64,000 nt of DNA from assembly GCF_030272705.1 (NCBI RefSeq), contig NZ_JARFYM010000008.1:124001-188000 (forward strand), read 5' to 3'. Made by a program: the position numbers and the translations under genes. This document shows positions 47,383-57,851 of the stretch, piece by piece; the first letter of the stretch is position 1; each line of letters opens with the position of its first letter. Origin of the DNA: Rhizobium mayense (GTDB taxonomy: Bacteria; Pseudomonadota; Alphaproteobacteria; Rhizobiales; Rhizobiaceae). Under the pieces are notes generated by a model, which saw only the letters and a list, made by a program, of their open reading frames with translations, made no database searches and was not told the origin of the DNA.

Positions 47383-47865
47383 TCAGCGTCCTCCATCATA
47401 GCCGGGAAGGCCGAAAGACGGCCCGCCGCGACTGGGACTGTTGTTTGGAGAGAGAGGGATATCCCAATTGTTGGAATGGATATTCCCTTCCGGTTCCGCC
47501 TCGATGCTTGAGAAATGAATCTCTTCGGCCGTCGCCAGATTGGGCGCAGAAACCAGGCCTTCCGTCTTCCATCCCCTTGCAACCAGGTTCCGGTAGGCAG
47601 CATGGCGGCCTTCGAGCGCTGCGAGGATGTGCACACCGAGCAGGATCGCGATGCCCGCGGCGAAAAATCCCGGTCGGCGCATCAACTCCCAGCCGATACC
47701 CTGCAGCAAAAAGGCGGCGATGGCTTCCAGCCAGAGCCGGTGAAAAAGCATCCACAGCGTCGGAAACAGGAAGGCCGTCCAGGAAAAGCCGTCGCGGATG
47801 AAACGCGTGCTCGCCTGGTCTCTGTCCGGTCCTCCGGGAGGCGTCAAAATCAAATAGCTTGCCAT
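47383..47865 (-). CDS. DUF2628-type membrane protein inside the his cluster
   Basis: A 160-residue protein. The first 30 residues are polar, then [21 protein letters not shown], a stretch [14 protein letters not shown] and [16 protein letters not shown] make two or three membrane segments. The C-terminal part is polar and Pro/Ser/Gly-rich. It matches DUF2628, whose function is unknown. The start is the ATG at 47865. It lies between hisB and hisH, 2 bp from hisH, so it is part of the his operon in this organism. Confidence 0.75.
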   Translation of the reverse strand: MASYLILTPPGGPDRDQASTRFIRDGFSWTAFLFPTLWMLFHRLWLEAIAAFLLQGIGWELMRRPGFFAAGIAILLGVHILAALEGRHAAYRNLVARGWKTEGLVSAPNLATAEEIHFSSIEAEPEGNIHSNNWDIPLSPNNSPSRGGPSFGLPGYDGGR

Positions 47866-47890
47866 CTCTTCACTTTCCCCATGGTGGGGC

Positions 47891-48499
47891 TCAGGCGAGT
47901 GTACCCTTCGTTGAGGGGACGCGGCCTGCCTGCCGCGGATCGATCTCGGTTGCCGTGCGCAGCGCGCGGGCAACCGCCTTGAAGCATGTCTCGGCAATAT
48001 GGTGATTGTTGGCGCCATAATGGTTGAGGATATGCAGCGTGATGCCGGCATTCTGCGCCAAGGCCTGGAAGAATTCGCGCACCAGCTCGGTGTCGAAAGT
48101 GCCGATCTTCGGGGCGCTGAAGGCTACGTTCCAGACGAGGAAAGGCCTGCCGGACAGATCGACGGCGGCCTTCGTCATCGTCTCGTCCATGGCGAGATCG
48201 ATCGAGGCATAGCGCGTGATGCCGCGACGATCGCCCAGCGCCTTGGCAATGGCCTGGCCGATGGCGATGCCGGTATCTTCGACGGCGTGATGATCGTCCA
48301 CATGCAGATCGCCCTTGGTGTCGATCTCCATATCGATCAGCGAATGTCGTGATAGCTGCTCCAGCATATGGTCGAAGAAACCGACGCCCGTCGAAATCGT
48401 CGACTTGCCGCTGCCGTCGATGTTGACGGACACGGAGACCGAGGTCTCGTTGGTCTTGCGGGAAACGCTTGCCGTGCGGCTCGCTGCGGTGTCTGCCAT
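47891..48499 (-). CDS. hisB: Imidazole glycerol phosphate dehydratase HisB
   Basis: A 202-residue monofunctional dehydratase. The two metal-binding repeats are visible: [14 protein letters not shown] with [15 protein letters not shown], and [15 protein letters not shown] in the second half. The ATG at 48499 has GGAG 7 bp upstream; the frame runs to 48541 but is not needed. It is the first gene of hisB-DUF2628-hisH-hisA-hisF-hisE-coaA and is divergent from hslV. Confidence 0.95.
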   Translation of the reverse strand: MADTAASRTASVSRKTNETSVSVSVNIDGSGKSTISTGVGFFDHMLEQLSRHSLIDMEIDTKGDLHVDDHHAVEDTGIAIGQAIAKALGDRRGITRYASIDLAMDETMTKAAVDLSGRPFLVWNVAFSAPKIGTFDTELVREFFQALAQNAGITLHILNHYGANNHHIAETCFKAVARALRTATEIDPRQAGRVPSTKGTLA

Positions 48500-48619
48500 G
48501 GGCTGCTCCATCGGGATTGACGGCCGTTCCTTATCAGGCACATCGGCAAATATCCAGAAGTTACGAATGTGCCTGCCTCTTTAGTCGGCTTCCATCCGTT
48601 ATTCCGAAATAACTGCCAT

Positions 48620-48647
48620 TTGCAATCGCAAAAAGCCCTCTTACATA
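48620..48647 (+). promoter_or_regulatory. Candidate promoter for hslVU
   Basis: TTGCAA (48620-48625) and TACATA (48642-48647) with a 16-bp spacer, about 70 bp before hslV. The CCATTTGCAA part is also slightly like a heat-shock -35 element, but I cannot tell sigma-70 from RpoH. Confidence 0.3.
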
Positions 48648-48714
48648 GGGCATGACGGGGCCGAAACGCGGCCCGGCAGAAAGCCCGCCAAAATGGGGGC
48701 AAACAGGTGTTTAG

Positions 48715-49242
48715 ATGACGACAATTGTGACTATTCGCAAGGGTGGCAAGGTGGTGATGGCGGGCGATGGCCAGGTCAGCCTCGGCCAGACCGTAATGAA
48801 GGGCAACGCCCGTAAGGTCCGTCGCATCGGCAAGGGCGACGTGATCGCCGGTTTCGCCGGCGCGACGGCCGATGCTTTTACGCTGCTTGAGCGGCTCGAA
48901 AAGAAGCTCGAACAATATCCAGGTCAATTGATGCGCGCTGCCGTCGAGCTCGCCAAGGATTGGCGCACGGACAAATATCTGCGCAATCTCGAAGCGATGA
49001 TGCTGGTCGCCGACAAGAACGTAACGCTCGCCGTCACCGGCAACGGCGATGTGCTCGAGCCGGAACACGGCGCCATGGCGATCGGCTCTGGTGGTAATTT
49101 CGCGCTCGCCGCTGCCCGCGCTCTGATGGATACCGACAAATCGGCCGAAGACGTCGCCCGCCGCGCGCTCGACATCGCCGCCGACATCTGCGTTTACACT
49201 AATCACAATGTTGTGGTCGAAACGCTCGACTCCGAATCCTAA
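48715..49242 (+). CDS. hslV: ATP-dependent protease peptidase subunit HslV
   Basis: A 175-residue threonine peptidase. The start ATG is followed directly by the catalytic Thr ([10 protein letters not shown]), so removal of Met gives the active N-terminal nucleophile. [10 protein letters not shown] and GNGDVLEPE with [12 protein letters not shown] are conserved. It makes a double hexamer capped by HslU. AGGTG precedes the start. hslU follows after 44 bp. Confidence 0.95.
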   Translation: MTTIVTIRKGGKVVMAGDGQVSLGQTVMKGNARKVRRIGKGDVIAGFAGATADAFTLLERLEKKLEQYPGQLMRAAVELAKDWRTDKYLRNLEAMMLVADKNVTLAVTGNGDVLEPEHGAMAIGSGGNFALAAARALMDTDKSAEDVARRALDIAADICVYTNHNVVVETLDSES

Positions 49243-49286
49243 GTTCCGCTCTTGATTGTTTCTAGCCCTGACGGGAAGTACACGAA

Positions 49287-50594
49287 ATGACCACTTTTTC
49301 CCCCCGCGAGATCGTTTCCGAACTCGACCGCTATATTGTCGGCCAACATGAGGCCAAGCGCGCCGTCGCGATTGCACTGCGCAACCGCTGGCGCCGTCAA
49401 CAGCTCGAACCCGACCTGCGCGACGAAGTCATGCCCAAGAATATCCTGATGATCGGACCCACCGGCGTTGGCAAGACGGAAATCTCCCGCCGTCTTGCCA
49501 AGCTGGCCGGCGCGCCTTTCATCAAGGTCGAAGCCACGAAGTTCACCGAAGTCGGCTATGTCGGTCGTGACGTCGAACAGATCGTCCGCGACCTCGTCGA
49601 GGTCGGCATCGGCCTGGTGCGTGAAAAGAAGCGCACCGAAGTTCAGGCAAAGGCGCATATGAGCGCGGAAGAACGGGTGCTCGATGCCCTGGTCGGCTCT
49701 ACCGCCTCACCGGCAACGCGCGACAGCTTCCGCAAGAAGCTGCGCGACGGCCAACTGGACGACAAGGAAATCGACATCGAAGTCAGCGACACCGGCTCCG
49801 GCATGCCCGGCTTTGAAATCCCCGGCATGCCCGGCGCCAATATCGGCGTGCTCAACCTCTCCGAAATGTTTGGAAAGGCCATGGGAGGCCGCACCAAGAA
49901 GGTACGCACCACGGTGAAGGACTCCTACAAGGAGCTGATCCGCGATGAATCCGACAAGCTGATCGACAATGAGGCGATCCAGCGCGAAGCTGTGCAATCC
50001 GCCGAAAATGACGGCATCGTCTTCCTCGACGAGATCGACAAGATCGCTGCCCGCGACGGCGGCATGGGTGCCGGCGTTTCCCGCGAAGGCGTGCAGCGCG
50101 ACCTGCTGCCGCTGGTCGAAGGTACGACGGTTTCGACCAAGTATGGTCCGGTGAAGACCGACCATATCCTCTTCATCGCATCCGGCGCGTTCCATGTGTC
50201 GAAGCCCTCGGATCTCCTGCCGGAATTGCAGGGCCGCTTGCCGATCCGCGTCGAATTGAAGCCGCTCAGCAAGGAGGATTTCCGCCGTATCCTGACGGAG
50301 CCGGAAGCCAGCCTCATCCGCCAGTACAAGGCGCTGATGGAGACGGAAGACCTGAAGCTCGATTTCACCGACGACGCCATCGACGCCTTGGCCGATGTCG
50401 CCGTGCACCTGAACTCCACCGTCGAGAACATCGGCGCCCGCCGCCTGCAGACGGTGATGGAGCGGGTATTGGACGAAATCTCCTACAACGCGTCGGATCG
50501 CGCCGGCGCGTCGGTGACCATCGATGCCGACTACGTGCGTGAACATGTCGGCGATCTCGCCACCAATACCGACCTGTCGCGCTTCATTCTCTAA
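49287..50594 (+). CDS. hslU: ATP-dependent protease ATPase subunit HslU
   Basis: A 435-residue AAA+ unfoldase. It has Walker [11 protein letters not shown], the pore loop and Walker [11 protein letters not shown], the I domain between about residues 110 and 230, and the sensor-2 helix SKEDFRRIL. The C-terminal tail DLSRFIL inserts in HslV and is intact. It works with the previous gene. Confidence 0.96.
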   Translation: MTTFSPREIVSELDRYIVGQHEAKRAVAIALRNRWRRQQLEPDLRDEVMPKNILMIGPTGVGKTEISRRLAKLAGAPFIKVEATKFTEVGYVGRDVEQIVRDLVEVGIGLVREKKRTEVQAKAHMSAEERVLDALVGSTASPATRDSFRKKLRDGQLDDKEIDIEVSDTGSGMPGFEIPGMPGANIGVLNLSEMFGKAMGGRTKKVRTTVKDSYKELIRDESDKLIDNEAIQREAVQSAENDGIVFLDEIDKIAARDGGMGAGVSREGVQRDLLPLVEGTTVSTKYGPVKTDHILFIASGAFHVSKPSDLLPELQGRLPIRVELKPLSKEDFRRILTEPEASLIRQYKALMETEDLKLDFTDDAIDALADVAVHLNSTVENIGARRLQTVMERVLDEISYNASDRAGASVTIDADYVREHVGDLATNTDLSRFIL

Positions 50595-50604
50595 TGAAGT
50601 TCGC

Positions 50605-50712
50605 CTAGAGCATCCCGCTTTCGGGTGGAATCGCCGGAAAGTGGATAGGATGCTCTAGATTCAAAAAGCTAGAGCGGCGTTTGTGCGTTCAAATGAACGC
50701 ACGGCGCTCTAG
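50605..50712. repeat. Two adjacent hairpin repeats downstream of hslU
   Basis: CTAGAGCATCC (50605-50615) pairs exactly with GGATGCTCTAG (50648-50658). A second unit is CTAGAGCGGCG with CGGCGCTCTAG (50669-50712, one mismatch), enclosing GTGCGTTC-AAAT-GAACGCAC. They may act as hslU terminators. Confidence 0.65.
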
Positions 50713-50866
50713 TGACGGCATCTTGACATATTAATCACTCGACAGCGGGCCGTTAACTTTTTAGTTAAGGGCCCGTTTCCTTGTGTGCGATGGCTTTATT
50801 CGGCCAAGATTGTCCGTCAGTGAGCCGCATTGAAACATCGGATGAAACTTCGATAGGGCAGCCATC

Positions 50867-51820
50867 GTGCGACGCATTCTGATCACCCTTCTTCTGGCGG
50901 TTGTCAGCCTCTCCTGGATACCAGCCTATGCGAATGCGGCCGCCATGGTGCCGCCGGGCAATCGCAACGCCGAGCAGCCGCCGATCCCCGGCGCCTCGGT
51001 ACGCCGCACTAAGGGCACGAATTCGACCTTCGAGCGCAAATACCAGAAGGTCCACGAGCTTCTGGCGACTGATACCCGGCTGATGTCGAAGATCAAGTCG
51101 ACGGCGCGCGCCTATGGCATCGATCCCATCCATATCATCGGTGCGCTGGTCGGCGAACACACTTACAATGTCGACGCTTATGACGGCCTGCAGTCCTATT
51201 ACGTCAAAGCCGCCTCCTATGCCGGCCAGAGTTTCCGCTTTGCCTATAATGGCGAAGACGTCGACGATTTTGTCGCCCGCCCGCAATTCGATGCTTGCAA
51301 GGGCAAGAAGGATTCCTACAGCCTCTGGATCTGCCGCGACGATGTCTGGGAGAGCGATTTCCGGGGCAAGACGGTCGGCGGCAAATCCTTCCCGAACAAT
51401 CGTTTCAGCGCCGTGTTCTTCCAGCCTTTCTATGCCGGCCAGACCTTCGGCCTCGGCCAGGTCAACCCACTGACGGCGCTGGAGCTTTCCGATCTCGTCA
51501 GCAGCACGTCGGGTATTCCGAAGCTGGATGAAAAGGATGCCGGGAGCGTCTACAAGGCGATCATGGATCCGGATCTGTCGCTCGCCTTCGTCGCGGCCGC
51601 GATCCGCAAGTCGATCGACGACTACCGTTCGATTGCCGGCATGGACATTTCGGGCAATCCGGGCATCACGGCGACGCTCTATAATGTCGGCAATTCCCGC
51701 CAGCGTGCCTCCGCGCTCGCGGCCAAGAACCGGGGAGCGGCACAGCCGGTCTGGCCCGAAGAAAATTACTATGGCTGGCTTATCAATGATAAGCTGGACG
51801 ATCTGAAGTCACTGCTCTAG
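50867..51820 (+). CDS. DUF1402 exported protein with lytic-transglycosylase-like motifs
   Basis: A 317-residue protein starting at GTG. Residues 1-26 form a signal peptide (ILITLLLAVVSLSW, cleavage near ANAAA). The mature part shows three signatures in the order and spacing seen in SLT-type lytic transglycosylases: Glu97 in ALVGEHTYN, GLGQVNP at 195-201, and LYNVGN at 271-276 (compare ES, GLMQ and AYNAG). DUF1402 itself has no assigned activity. It is likely periplasmic and may act on peptidoglycan. The P450 gene follows after 48 bp. Confidence 0.8.
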   Translation: MRRILITLLLAVVSLSWIPAYANAAAMVPPGNRNAEQPPIPGASVRRTKGTNSTFERKYQKVHELLATDTRLMSKIKSTARAYGIDPIHIIGALVGEHTYNVDAYDGLQSYYVKAASYAGQSFRFAYNGEDVDDFVARPQFDACKGKKDSYSLWICRDDVWESDFRGKTVGGKSFPNNRFSAVFFQPFYAGQTFGLGQVNPLTALELSDLVSSTSGIPKLDEKDAGSVYKAIMDPDLSLAFVAAAIRKSIDDYRSIAGMDISGNPGITATLYNVGNSRQRASALAAKNRGAAQPVWPEENYYGWLINDKLDDLKSLL

Positions 51821-51868
51821 ACTTCGCGGACTGTTGAGAAAATAAGGTTTTCGAGGAGGTTCGATCTC

Positions 51869-53263
51869 ATGGACATGATTTCGGAACCCTTCTCTCCGCC
51901 GGCCCCGACCCCGCGCACCGTCCCGCCATCGCGGCTGACGATCATCCGCACTATCCTGCGCAATCCGCTCGAATTATGGGGCGAACCTTCCTACACACTC
52001 CCCTGGATCATGACGCGATTCTTTCGCGAGCGTACGTTGATCGTCAATGACCCTGGTCTGATCAAACATGTTTTGGTCGACAATGCCTCGAATTATTGCA
52101 TGTCCGAGATTCGCCAGCTCGTGCTCCGGCCGATCCTGCGCGACGGCCTGCTGACGGCGGAAGGTCAGGTCTGGAAGCGCTCTCGCAAGGCGGTAGCTCC
52201 GGTCTTCACGCCGCGCCACGCCCAGGGTTTTGCCGGCCAGATGCTGAGCCAGAGCGAGGCCTATGTTCGCAAATACGAGGAGGCCGGCAGCGACGGCAAG
52301 GTTTTCGACATCGCCATCGACATGACCGAGCTTACCTTCGCCATCCTCGCCGAAACGTTGTTTTCGGGTGAGATCGTCACCGAAAGCGGCCATTTCGCCG
52401 ACGACGTCAACCAGCTTCTGCACCGCATGGGCCGGGTCGATCCAATGGATCTCTTGCGTGCACCCCCGTGGGTGCCGCGCGTTACCCGCATCGGCGGCCC
52501 GAAAGTGCTCGACAAGTTTCGCGGCATCGTTCGCAAGACGATGAATCTTCGTCTCGACAAGATGCAAAGGGATCGCGCCAGTGCTCCCGACGATTTCCTG
52601 ACGCTGCTCTTGGAAAAGGCCGGCCCCGATGGCCTGACCATGGAGGAGATCGAAGACAATATCCTCACCTTCATCGGCGCCGGCCATGAAACGACGGCCC
52701 GTGCGCTGGCCTGGGCTCTCTATTGCGTCGCCAATACCCCGCATATCCGCGAGGCGATGGAGGCAGAGATCGATCAGGTGCTCTCCTCCGGCGCCGAGCC
52801 CGTCGCCTGGCTCGACCTGATGCCGAATGTCCGTGCTGCTTTCGAAGAGGCGATGCGCCTCTATCCACCGGCGCCGTCCATCAACCGCGCCTCGATTGCC
52901 GATGATGAGTGGACCAGCCCTGGCGGTGAGCGCGTCGAGATTCCGGCCGGAATCACCGTGCTGATTATGCCGTGGACGCTGCATCGCCACGCGCTTTATT
53001 GGGACAAGCCGCGCGCCTTCATGCCCGAACGCTTCCTTCCGGAGAATCGCGGCAAGATCAACCGCTTCCAGTACCTGCCCTTCGGCGCCGGCCCCCGCGT
53101 CTGCATCGGCGCCACCTTTGCCCTGCAGGAAGCCGTCATCGCCCTTGCCGTCATGATGCACCGCTTCCGTTTCGATGTGACCGAGGAGACCAAACCCTGG
53201 CCGGTGCAGAAGCTGACGACCCAGCCGCAAGGCGGACTGCCGATGCGGGTGACGAGGCGGTAG
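51869..53263 (+). CDS. Cytochrome P450
   Basis: A 464-residue soluble P450. The I-helix oxygen-activation motif is FIGAGHETTA near residue 269, the K-helix EExxR is FEEAMRLYPP, and the heme-binding loop is FGAGPRVCIG with Cys412 as the axial ligand. GAGGAGGT precedes the ATG. The family and substrate cannot be named; no ferredoxin or reductase gene is adjacent. The sequence resembles the CYP4/CYP102-like heme-domain style of single bacterial P450s. Confidence 0.92.
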   Translation: MDMISEPFSPPAPTPRTVPPSRLTIIRTILRNPLELWGEPSYTLPWIMTRFFRERTLIVNDPGLIKHVLVDNASNYCMSEIRQLVLRPILRDGLLTAEGQVWKRSRKAVAPVFTPRHAQGFAGQMLSQSEAYVRKYEEAGSDGKVFDIAIDMTELTFAILAETLFSGEIVTESGHFADDVNQLLHRMGRVDPMDLLRAPPWVPRVTRIGGPKVLDKFRGIVRKTMNLRLDKMQRDRASAPDDFLTLLLEKAGPDGLTMEEIEDNILTFIGAGHETTARALAWALYCVANTPHIREAMEAEIDQVLSSGAEPVAWLDLMPNVRAAFEEAMRLYPPAPSINRASIADDEWTSPGGERVEIPAGITVLIMPWTLHRHALYWDKPRAFMPERFLPENRGKINRFQYLPFGAGPRVCIGATFALQEAVIALAVMMHRFRFDVTEETKPWPVQKLTTQPQGGLPMRVTRR

Positions 53264-53352
53264 GATTGTTTTTGACGCTTCGCGGCTAGCGGACGGAGCG
53301 GGAAGGGTGCAATAACAGCATCACCTTCCGTTCAGAGGATTAGATCATCTCC

Positions 53353-55356
53353 GTGACATCGCATTTCCTGCTCGGCATCGACACCGGTGGAACCTATACC
53401 GATGCCGTTCTCTTCCATGAAAGTGACGGCGTCGTCGCGAAGGCGAAATCGCTGACCACGCGGCATGATCTGGCCGTCGGCATTGCCGGCGCTGTCGATG
53501 CGGTCATCGCCAAGGCTAGTGTCCCCGTTTCCGCGATCGGCCTCGTATCGCTATCGACGACGCTCGCCACCAACGCATTGGTTGAGGGGCAGGGCGGCCG
53601 CGCCGGGCTGGTGATGATCGGCTTCGGTCCCGACGATCTGAAACGCGACGGCCTGGCCGAGGCGCTGGGATCAGATCCCGTGCTGTTCCTGCCGGGCGGT
53701 CACAACGTCCATGGCAATGAAAGCCCGCTCGATCTGTCGGCTCTGGAAGAGGCGCTGCCGGAGCTTTCGAAGACCGTTTCGTCCTTTGCGATTGCCGGCT
53801 ATTTCGCCGTGAGGAATCCGGCTCACGAAATCCGCGTGCGTGACTGTATTCGGGAGATTTCCCATCTGCCGGTCACTTGCAGTCACGAACTCTCTTCCAA
53901 GCTTGGTGGTCCGCGCCGGGCCTTGACGACGCTCTTGAATGCCCGATTGGTGTCGATGATCGACCGGCTGGTCGGCGCCTGCGAAGGGTTTCTCGCCACG
54001 CGCGGCATCACGGCGCCAATGATGGTCGTGCGCGGCGACGGTGCGCTGATCTCGGCCGCAGAAGCCAAACTCCGACCGATCGAAACCATTCTGTCCGGAC
54101 CGGCGGCGAGCCTTGTCGGCGCGCGTTACCTGACAGGTCTCGGCGAGGCGGTGGTTTCAGACATCGGCGGCACCACCACTGATGTCGCCGTCATGGAGGA
54201 CGGCCGGCCACGGCTCGATGCCGATGGCGCCGTTGTCGGTGGCTATCGCACCATGGTCGAAGCGGTCGCCATGCGCACCTATGGGCTCGGCGGCGATTCC
54301 GAAGTGAAAATCAACGATCGCGGCCTTGTCGCCGCCTTCGAACTCGGGCCGCGGCGTCTGCTGCCGCTCAGCCTCGTCGCCCATGCGCACGGTCAGGCCG
54401 TCATTGGCGTGTTGGAACGGCAGCTCCGTGCCCCGCATCTGGACCGCAACGTCGGCCGTTTTGCGGTGCGCACCGGCGTGCCGGACCATCTGGCGAGCGG
54501 GTTGCTGCCGCTGGAGCAGACCCTCTTCGACAAAATCGGCTTGACGCCGCTGCCACTCGACCAGCTTCTGTCGTCGACATCGCAGAAGGCGACTTTGGAC
54601 CGCCTGGTCGCCCGCGGCCTCGTGCACCTCTGCGGGCTGACGCCATCGGACGCCATGCATGTGCTCGGGCGGCAAAATCAGTGGAATGCAGAAGCCGCTC
54701 GGCTGGGCCTGGCGCTGGCAATGCGGTTGAAGGACGGTTCCGGCCGTCCGATAGCCGAGTCGATAGAAGAGCTGGCGCAGAAGATCGTCGATCGCCTGAC
54801 CCGGCAATCCGCCGATGTCATACTGGCCGCCTGCCTGGCGGAGGACGGCGTTAGCCATCTCGATCCGACCAAATCGATCTCGATCGACCGCGCGCTTCGC
54901 CGCGCACCGGGCATCGCTCGTTTTGCCGTTTCGCTCGATCGTCCTCTGGTCGGCCTCGGTGCTTCCGCTCCCGTTTATTACCCTGCCATCGCCGCCATGC
55001 TGGCGAGCGAGAGCGCTATTCCGGCTGATTCGGATGTGGCCAATGCGATCGGCGCCGTCGTAGGCCAGGTCCGCACCAGCGCCACTGTCTTCGTCACCAT
55101 GCCCGAGGACGGCATTTATGTGCTGAACGGAGCAGGCGAGACGTTGCGTTTCACCGACGAGCAAAAGACTTTTTCTCTGGCGCGCGCGCGGGCGATCGAG
55201 GTCGCGATGGCGCAGGCGCGGTTGAATGGCGCCACGGACCCCGTCATCGCCGTGGACGAACAAGTCGATGCGCCGGAAATCGAGGGCAATCGTAAGCTCG
55301 TCGAGGCCCGCTTCATCGCCACCGCTAGCGGCCGCCCGCGTATAGCGGCAGGCTGA
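53353..55356 (+). CDS. Hydantoinase A / oxoprolinase family protein
   Basis: A 667-residue protein starting at GTG. It has the ATPase-like GIDTGGTYTDAVLF motif at the start, an N-terminal Hydant_A_N domain (about 1-180), LSGPAASLVGARYL and VVSDIGGTTTDVAV in the middle, and a C-terminal hydantoinase A part. The family hydrolyses ATP to open hydantoins or 5-oxoproline, or carboxylates acetone. No HyuB partner is encoded nearby, so the activity is open. It is followed by glcB after 119 bp. Confidence 0.82.
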   Translation: MTSHFLLGIDTGGTYTDAVLFHESDGVVAKAKSLTTRHDLAVGIAGAVDAVIAKASVPVSAIGLVSLSTTLATNALVEGQGGRAGLVMIGFGPDDLKRDGLAEALGSDPVLFLPGGHNVHGNESPLDLSALEEALPELSKTVSSFAIAGYFAVRNPAHEIRVRDCIREISHLPVTCSHELSSKLGGPRRALTTLLNARLVSMIDRLVGACEGFLATRGITAPMMVVRGDGALISAAEAKLRPIETILSGPAASLVGARYLTGLGEAVVSDIGGTTTDVAVMEDGRPRLDADGAVVGGYRTMVEAVAMRTYGLGGDSEVKINDRGLVAAFELGPRRLLPLSLVAHAHGQAVIGVLERQLRAPHLDRNVGRFAVRTGVPDHLASGLLPLEQTLFDKIGLTPLPLDQLLSSTSQKATLDRLVARGLVHLCGLTPSDAMHVLGRQNQWNAEAARLGLALAMRLKDGSGRPIAESIEELAQKIVDRLTRQSADVILAACLAEDGVSHLDPTKSISIDRALRRAPGIARFAVSLDRPLVGLGASAPVYYPAIAAMLASESAIPADSDVANAIGAVVGQVRTSATVFVTMPEDGIYVLNGAGETLRFTDEQKTFSLARARAIEVAMAQARLNGATDPVIAVDEQVDAPEIEGNRKLVEARFIATASGRPRIAAG

Positions 55357-55475
55357 TTGTTTCTGGAAAAGCACAAATCTTTCGAACTATTGCAAAATTG
55401 ACGGAAAGCGAAACCGCCCTCAAACTGGCAGCATGTAAAAATTGAGCCGTAGGACGGCCGTGAGGAGTGATGGGT

Positions 55476-57644
55476 ATGAGCCGAATTGACAAGAACGGGC
55501 TTCAGATTGAACCGGTGCTTTATGATTTCCTCGTCAAGGAGGCTCTACCGGGCTCCGGCGTCGATCCGGATATCTTCTTTGCCGGCTTCTCGGCGATCGT
55601 GCACGACCTCGCCCCAAAGAACCGCGATCTGCTGGCCAAGCGCGACCGGATGCAGGCTGCCCTGGACGACTGGTACCGCAAGAACGGCGCGCCAGTCGAC
55701 ATGGCCGCTTACGAAGCCTTCCTGCGCGAGATCGGCTATATCATTCCCGAAGGCCCAGCCTTCTCGGTCTCGACCGCCAATGTCGACCCGGAGATCGCTT
55801 CCATCGCCGGCCCGCAGCTCGTCGTTCCCGTCATGAACGCCCGCTATGCGCTGAACGCCGCCAACGCCCGCTGGGGCTCGCTTTACGACGCACTCTACGG
55901 CACGGACGCGATCCCGGAGACCGATGGCGCCGAAAAGGGCAGGGGCTACAATCCGAAGCGCGGCGAAAAGGTCATCGCCTGGGTGCGGGATTTCCTCGAT
56001 ACGGCGGCGCCGCTTGCTGGCGCGAGCTGGAAGGACGTCACTGGCCTCGCCGTCAAGGACGGCGCGTTGGCGATTGAAACGAACAAGGGCGCCGTCGCTC
56101 TTGCCGATGGCAAGCACTTCGCCGGTTATCTCGGCGACGCGCGTACGCCCTCGCAGATTCTGCTTCAGAATAACGGCATTCACATCGAGATCGTCATCGA
56201 CGCCGGCACCGAGATCGGCAAGGCCGATGCGGCTGCGATTTCCGACGTCCGCCTGGAATCAGCGATTACCACCATCATGGACTGCGAAGATTCGATCGCC
56301 GCAGTCGACGCCGAGGACAAGGCTGAAGTCTATCGCAATTGGCTCGGGCTGATGAAGGGCGACCTGACGGAAGAAGTTTCCAAGGGCGGCAAGACCTTCA
56401 CCCGAAGCCTCAATCCGGACGTGACCTACACGGCGCCCGATGGCTCGAGCTTCGATCTGCATTGCCGCTCGCTGATGCTGGTGCGCAATGTCGGTCACCT
56501 CATGACTAACCCGGCGATCCTCGACCGCGATGGCCGGGAAGTGCCCGAAGGCATCATGGACGCCGTGATCACCGGCTTGATCGCGCTCTACGACATCGGT
56601 CCGAACGGCCGGCATAAGAATTCCCGCGCCGGCTCCATGTATGTCGTCAAGCCGAAGATGCATGGCCCGGAAGAAGTGGCTTTTGCCGTCGAGATCTTCT
56701 CGCGCGTCGAAGATGTGTTCGGCATGCCGCGCAACACCATCAAGATGGGCATCATGGACGAGGAGCGCCGCACCACGGTCAACCTCAAGGAGGCCATTCG
56801 CGCCGCCAGCGACCGCGTCGTCTTCATCAATACCGGCTTCCTCGACCGCACCGGCGATGAGATCCATACCTCGATGGAAGCCGGTCCGATGATCCGCAAG
56901 GGCGATATGAAACAGGCCGCCTGGATCGCGGCTTATGAAAGCTGGAACGTCGATATCGGCCTGGAATGCGGCCTGTCCGGCCACGCCCAGATCGGCAAGG
57001 GCATGTGGGCCATGCCGGACCTGATGGCGGCGATGCTGGAACAGAAGATCGCGCATCCGAAGGCCGGCGCCAATACTGCCTGGGTGCCGTCGCCGACGGC
57101 GGCGACGTTGCATGCGACCCACTATCACCGCGTCAACGTCGCCGAGGTCCAGCGGGGCTTGGAAAGCCGCGCTCGCGCCAAGCTTTCCGACATTCTCTCC
57201 GTACCGGTCGCACCCCGCCCGAACTGGACGCCGGAAGAAATCCAGCGAGAGATCGACAACAATTCCCAGGGCATCCTCGGCTATGTCGTCCGCTGGGTCG
57301 ATCAGGGCGTCGGTTGCTCCAAAGTGCCGGACATCAACAATGTCGGCCTGATGGAGGATCGCGCCACGCTGCGCATCTCGGCGCAACACATGGCCAACTG
57401 GCTGTTTCATAAGGTCATCACCGAGGCGCAGATCGTCGAGACCATGAAGCGCATGGCTGCCGTGGTCGACCAGCAGAATGCCGGTGATCCCAACTACATC
57501 GCCATGGCAGGCAATTTCGACGGCTCGGTTGCCTTCCAGGCCGCCCTCGATCTCGTGCTCAAGGGCCGCGAGCAGCCGAACGGCTACACTGAACCGGTCC
57601 TCCACCGCCGCCGCATCGAGCTGAAGGCAAAGCAGGCGGGGTGA
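55476..57644 (+). CDS. glcB: Malate synthase G
   Basis: A 722-residue monomeric malate synthase that condenses glyoxylate and acetyl-CoA. The catalytic segment around [18 protein letters not shown], the glyoxylate/Mg site in [15 protein letters not shown] and [17 protein letters not shown] are typical of isoform G. I start at the ATG at 55476 (MSRIDKNG), with GAGGAG 8 bp upstream; earlier in-frame GTG and ATG codons exist at 55467 and 55470. No isocitrate lyase gene is nearby. Transcription ends in a repeat region and a terminator. Confidence 0.95.
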   Translation: MSRIDKNGLQIEPVLYDFLVKEALPGSGVDPDIFFAGFSAIVHDLAPKNRDLLAKRDRMQAALDDWYRKNGAPVDMAAYEAFLREIGYIIPEGPAFSVSTANVDPEIASIAGPQLVVPVMNARYALNAANARWGSLYDALYGTDAIPETDGAEKGRGYNPKRGEKVIAWVRDFLDTAAPLAGASWKDVTGLAVKDGALAIETNKGAVALADGKHFAGYLGDARTPSQILLQNNGIHIEIVIDAGTEIGKADAAAISDVRLESAITTIMDCEDSIAAVDAEDKAEVYRNWLGLMKGDLTEEVSKGGKTFTRSLNPDVTYTAPDGSSFDLHCRSLMLVRNVGHLMTNPAILDRDGREVPEGIMDAVITGLIALYDIGPNGRHKNSRAGSMYVVKPKMHGPEEVAFAVEIFSRVEDVFGMPRNTIKMGIMDEERRTTVNLKEAIRAASDRVVFINTGFLDRTGDEIHTSMEAGPMIRKGDMKQAAWIAAYESWNVDIGLECGLSGHAQIGKGMWAMPDLMAAMLEQKIAHPKAGANTAWVPSPTAATLHATHYHRVNVAEVQRGLESRARAKLSDILSVPVAPRPNWTPEEIQREIDNNSQGILGYVVRWVDQGVGCSKVPDINNVGLMEDRATLRISAQHMANWLFHKVITEAQIVETMKRMAAVVDQQNAGDPNYIAMAGNFDGSVAFQAALDLVLKGREQPNGYTEPVLHRRRIELKAKQAG

Positions 57645-57649
57645 CCCTT

Positions 57650-57825
57650 CCCTCCATCTGAGGCCACCTCGATCCTTCGAGGCCTTGCCGCCTGCGCTGG
57701 CGCTTCGGCGGCAAGGCGCCTCAGGATGAGGGGGAGAGGGGCTTGCAGCTGGGGGAAAAGATCAGCTCTCATGGTGAGGCGGGACCGTAAGCGACCCTCA
57801 AACCACGAGGGCGGGTGAGGGCGGT
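57650..57825. repeat. RIME-like intergenic element, copy 3 (inverted order)
   Basis: CCTCGATCCTTCGAGGC with GCGCCTCAGGATGAGGGG, then CTCATGGTGAGGCGGG with CCTCAAACCACGAGGGCGGG. It is roughly the reverse complement of copy 2 near 42140. The intervening CCGCC...GGCGG stem (CTTGCCGCC / GGCGGCAAG) forms an additional hairpin. Confidence 0.72.
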
Positions 57826-57851
57826 ATAGCGTCAATTCCCAGCCTCAAAAC

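Noticed and set aside
48605..48660. A definite RpoH heat-shock promoter for hslVU
   Set aside because: The -35-like part matches only partly and the -10 part fits sigma-70 as well, so only a generic candidate promoter is listed.
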